Origin: JANLQX01 sp043775075
GTDB lineage: Bacteria > Actinomycetota > Acidimicrobiia > Acidimicrobiales > JANYDT01
Direction: 5' to 3'
NCBI GenBank assembly: GCA_043775075.1
Contig: JAYVSS010000423.1
Coordinates: 1 to 24,195 of the forward strand
Length of the DNA: 24,195 nt
The position numbers were made by a program, and so were the translations under genes. Below are positions 21,400 through 24,195 of the stretch, piece after piece. The notes under the pieces were generated by a model. That model ran no database searches, had not been told where the DNA came from, and worked only from the letters and a program-made list of their open reading frames with translations. Position 1 is the stretch's first letter. Every line of letters starts with the position of its first letter.

Positions 21400-23765
21400 T
21401 GTTGGTGTATTCCGTTCTTGCCGCGGGGGGCCAAACTGGCGCCGAGCAGTCGTCATCTGGCCCGTTCTTCCTCGCCAATGCCTGGCTGCTCCCGGCGGTC
21501 ATGGTCGGGGCATTCGTGCTCACTCTGTTCCTCGGGAAGAAGATGAAGTTCGGCGGGGCGGAATTTGGTATCGCCGGTATCGTTGCCACCTTCGGCTTGG
21601 CCTGTGCCGCCGTTGTGCAGTGGGTGCAGCGACCGGCAGGCGCCCATGGGGAGACGAGCGCCGAGGCGCTGCGATCCGTCGGTGCCGGTCTGCGCACCTT
21701 TGGCGCACGGTTCGCCGAGGCGGGCGAGGAGCACGCCATCCGTGAGCCCGTCGTGCGCAGCGTCTCATGGTTCAAAGACGGCAATGTCAACGTTGGTCTT
21801 GGCCTGCATATCGATGGTTACGCCGTGGCCATGCTCTTTGTGGTCGCATTCATTTCGCTGACCGTCCACGTGTTCTCGATTGAGTACCTACGAGACGACA
21901 AACGCTTCACTCACTATTTCGCCGCGTTGAACCTGTTCACCGCAGCGATGTTGTGGATGGTGCAGAGTTCCACCACGCTCGGCTTGCTGTTCGGTTGGGA
22001 GCTCATGGGGCTGTGTTCGTTCATGCTCATCGGCCACTGGTGGGAAGAGAAGAACAACACCGATGCGGCGCTGAAGGCATTTTTGACAACCCGTACGGGG
22101 GATATCGGCCTGCTAATTGGCATCATTATTTTGTTCTTCGCCGCTGGCCGCACGTTCGACATGGCGAAGATCAACGAAGCGGCGCTCAACGGCACGATGA
22201 GCAAGACGGTCCTCGTTGTCGCCGCGGTTTCGTTGTTCTTCGGTGTTATGGGCAAGTCCGCCCAGTTCCCGCTACACACGTGGCTCCCCGATGCCATGGC
22301 CGGGCCAACTCCGGCATCGGCGCTCATCCACGCCGCCACCATGGTTGTTGCCGGTGTCTATCTCTTCGGTCGTTTGTACGGCGTGTTCTGGAAGGGCTTC
22401 TCGATCAACGCTGGCGGTATGAACTTTGGTTCCTGGATCGGAGCTATCACCGTGGTGTCGGCCGCCGGTTTGGCCTTCGTGCAGACCGATATCAAGAAGG
22501 TTCTGGCTTATTCCACCGTTTCGCAGCTCGGGTACATGATTCTCGGTCTCTCGGTTGGAGCATGGGTCGGGGCGATCTTCCATCTCTTGACACACGCCTT
22601 CTTCAAGGCGCTGCTTTTCCAGGCGAGCGGATCGATCGCCCACTCGGGTTCGCATCACAGCTTCGAAATGGAGCGCATGGGTGGCCTGCGCAAGTACATG
22701 CCGATCACGTATCGGACGTTCTTCATCGGATACCTGGCCCTTGCTGGCTTGCCGATCTTCTCGGGCTTCTGGTCAAAGGACGAGATCCTGAACGCCGCTG
22801 ACAAAAACGGTTTCACCCTGGCGTTCTGGGCCGGTTCCGTCGGCGCTTTTATGACCGGTTGCTACATGACCCGAGTCATGGCGAAAACGTTCTGGGGCGA
22901 GAATCGTCTGCACCTCTTCCACGACACCCACGACACCCACGACACCCACGACACCCACGCAGCCCCCGTGACCCATGGCGCCTATGACGACCCCTTGACC
23001 CATGGAGCGCACGACGATCAGTCCGGCGCCCATGCCACGCATCATGGGCATGACCCGAATGATGCCCACGATGCTCATGACTCTCATGACTCTCATGACT
23101 CTCATGACGGGCCGCACGAGTCGCCGTGGTTGATTACCGGGCCGCTGGTGGCGCTGGCGTTCATGGCCACGGTTGTTGGATTCCTGAACTGGCCGTTCAA
23201 GAACTTTTTGTTCCTCAAAGAGTTCTGGTTCGAAAAAGTGATCGCCAATAGTGTCTTCGAGGCGACGATTGTGAAGGCGGGCAAAGTACACCCGTTCGAT
23301 TGGGGTGTGGCCATTCCGTCGATCATTCTGGCATCGGCCGGCATAGCCGTTGGGTATTGGTACAACGTCATCAAGGAAGGCGACCTCGGCTTGGTCGAGC
23401 GCGGTGGCGTGTTCGGCCTCGGTCACAGGGTGCTGCGCAATAAGTACTACCTGGACGCTCTATGCACGGACGTCGTCGTGGGATCTATCAAGGGCCCGAT
23501 CGCCAAGACGGCGTACTGGTTTAACCAATATGTGCTCGATGGAGTTATCAACACGGCGGGGACATCGGCGACGGCTGCGGGTCGGGCTGTCTATAAGTAC
23601 ATCGACCAGGGTGTCGTCGACGGCATCGTCAATGGTGCTGGCTTGAGCGCGTCGACGGCCGGCAGCGTTCTACGCAAACTGCAAAACGGACGGGTGCAGG
23701 CCTACGCCGGTACCTTCCTCGCCGCTACCGGACTTATCGGCTTCGGCCTCGTTCTGTTCCTCTAG
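21399..23765 (+). CDS. nuoL: NADH-quinone oxidoreductase subunit L with His/Asp-rich loop
   Basis: Largest antiporter-like proton-channel subunit of complex I. 788 residues, longer than the usual 610-650. The core is normal: FGWELMGLCSFMLIGHWW with Glu201, MGKSAQFPLHTWLPDAMAGP with Lys286, ALIHAATMVVAGVYL, DIKKVLAYSTVSQLGYM, LTHAFFKALLFQASGS, and the late FSGFWSKDEIL. The C-terminus keeps the lateral-helix and anchor region (YYLDALCTDVV … FLAATGLIGFG). Extra length comes from two places: a loop at about 79-123 after the second helix, and residues 508-573, a loop of repeated HDT, HD and HDS units with 18 His in 66 residues. The start ATG shares one base with the nuoK stop. The core residues suggest a working subunit. 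Confidence 0.95.
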   Translation: MLVYSVLAAGGQTGAEQSSSGPFFLANAWLLPAVMVGAFVLTLFLGKKMKFGGAEFGIAGIVATFGLACAAVVQWVQRPAGAHGETSAEALRSVGAGLRTFGARFAEAGEEHAIREPVVRSVSWFKDGNVNVGLGLHIDGYAVAMLFVVAFISLTVHVFSIEYLRDDKRFTHYFAALNLFTAAMLWMVQSSTTLGLLFGWELMGLCSFMLIGHWWEEKNNTDAALKAFLTTRTGDIGLLIGIIILFFAAGRTFDMAKINEAALNGTMSKTVLVVAAVSLFFGVMGKSAQFPLHTWLPDAMAGPTPASALIHAATMVVAGVYLFGRLYGVFWKGFSINAGGMNFGSWIGAITVVSAAGLAFVQTDIKKVLAYSTVSQLGYMILGLSVGAWVGAIFHLLTHAFFKALLFQASGSIAHSGSHHSFEMERMGGLRKYMPITYRTFFIGYLALAGLPIFSGFWSKDEILNAADKNGFTLAFWAGSVGAFMTGCYMTRVMAKTFWGENRLHLFHDTHDTHDTHDTHAAPVTHGAYDDPLTHGAHDDQSGAHATHHGHDPNDAHDAHDSHDSHDSHDGPHESPWLITGPLVALAFMATVVGFLNWPFKNFLFLKEFWFEKVIANSVFEATIVKAGKVHPFDWGVAIPSIILASAGIAVGYWYNVIKEGDLGLVERGGVFGLGHRVLRNKYYLDALCTDVVVGSIKGPIAKTAYWFNQYVLDGVINTAGTSATAAGRAVYKYIDQGVVDGIVNGAGLSASTAGSVLRKLQNGRVQAYAGTFLAATGLIGFGLVLFL
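22920..23109 (+). repeat. Nine-base tandem repeats encoding the NuoL His/Asp loop
   Basis: Two separate tandem blocks. ACGACACCC is repeated four times at 22921-22956, coding HDT units. CTCATGACT is repeated three times at 23074-23100, with a fourth copy one base off at 23101-23109, coding SHD units. Between them lie irregular THG/GAH words. The blocks use different His and Asp codons, which suggests that they expanded separately. The repeat length is a multiple of three, so copy changes keep the frame. Confidence 0.85.
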
Positions 23766-23768
23766 GAG
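23764..23768 (+). promoter_or_regulatory. Ribosome-binding site AGGAG for nuoM
   Basis: AGGAG lies four bases before ATG 23773 and overlaps the last two bases of the nuoL stop codon, which links translation of the two genes. Confidence 0.6.
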
Positions 23769-23772
23769 AACC

Positions 23773-24195
23773 ATGTTGGACTTTTTGAACGGGTGGGGGC
23801 TCACCCTCATTATCTTCCTGCCGGCGCTGACGGCGCTAGTGGTCATGATCACGCCTGCGAAGGACGATGAGAACGTCAAGATCGTTGGCCTCGTGGGAGC
23901 GCTGCTTACCCTCGGCGTCACGATCTTTACGGTGGCGAACTTTGATTTTGACAAAGCGGGCGTTGGCCAGTTTGACGTCAATCGGTCATGGATTGACACC
24001 ATCAATTCGAACTATCACGTGAATCTGAACGGCATGGGCTTGCCGATGCTCGTGCTCTCCAACGTAGTGATCGTGCTGTGCATCGTTTACTCGTGGAATC
24101 ACTGGCCTGAACCGCAAAACCCTAAGGCCGTACTGGCCTTAATGCTCATCCTCGAGACGGGCATGAACGGCGTGTTCGTCGCCCAGGACCTGATC
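23773..24195 (+). CDS. nuoM: NADH-quinone oxidoreductase subunit M, cut by window edge
   Basis: The frame from ATG 23773 is open to the right edge (141 codons). It begins MLDFLNGWGLTLIIFLPALT, then has a soluble loop, the strand VNRSWIDTINSNYHVNLNGM followed by GLPMLVLSNVVIVLCIVYSW, and then LALMLILETGMNGVFVAQDL. This is the N-terminal pattern of antiporter-like NuoM: first helix, the Y-x-x-x-x-D/N-G-x-x-x-P/L segment, and the helix with the conserved Glu in LxxLExGMxGVFxAxDL. It follows nuoL directly, as in standard operons. The rest, and any nuoN, lie outside. Confidence 0.93.
   Translation, partial: MLDFLNGWGLTLIIFLPALTALVVMITPAKDDENVKIVGLVGALLTLGVTIFTVANFDFDKAGVGQFDVNRSWIDTINSNYHVNLNGMGLPMLVLSNVVIVLCIVYSWNHWPEPQNPKAVLALMLILETGMNGVFVAQDLI

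Noticed and set aside
22921..23109. Short regular repeats as a possible CRISPR array
   Set aside because: The units are nine bases long with no spacers, in frame inside nuoL, and encode His/Asp triplets.

Overview
The window looks like a chromosomal segment of a high-GC actinobacterium. Several gene types point that way: an F420-type luciferase-like oxidoreductase, two DinB/mycothiol-type proteins, actinobacterial-style HutI and NuoC/D/I/L sequences, and frequent GTG starts. A member of the Acidimicrobiia would fit, but that is an impression from protein style and not a tested placement. I see no rRNA, tRNA, CRISPR array, insertion sequence or phage gene.

Layout. (1) About 1-4830, minus strand: a tightly packed leftward unit of two ABC-2 permeases, their ATPase and an F420-type oxidoreductase, then an MFS transporter cut by the window edge. 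A symmetric four-box inverted repeat separates the last two. (2) About 4865-15072: histidine utilisation. hutH lies on the minus strand. hutU, a peptide-deformylase-like gene, hutF and hutI lie on the plus strand. Together HutH, HutU, HutI and HutF convert histidine to N-formylglutamate. hutG, the usual last step, is not here, but a deformylase-fold gene sits among the hut genes. (3) About 6480-10190, between the two hut arms: an accessory patch. It holds an intact mazEF-type toxin-antitoxin pair butted against remnants of a Phd/RelE pair, a broken mycothiol-type gene, an intact TIGR03086-like protein, a secreted TPR protein with a Thr/Pro linker, and an unrecognised gene divergent from hutU. 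(4) About 15062-16985, minus strand: a degraded GGDEF-EAL gene whose end overlaps hutI, then a polytopic membrane protein of unknown function. (5) 17044 to the right edge: respiratory complex I genes in the order nuoC-D-H-I-J-K-L-M, with nuoM cut by the edge. nuoA and nuoB are not upstream, and nuoE, F and G are missing between D and H.

The most interesting points are the deformylase in the hut operon (a candidate HutG replacement), the reduced nuo cluster with a His/Asp-repeat loop in NuoL, and the dyad at 1067-1173. A further pattern is that three separate broken genes share one kind of damage, an internal deletion with both ends kept. No gene-free stretch exceeds about 200 bases.
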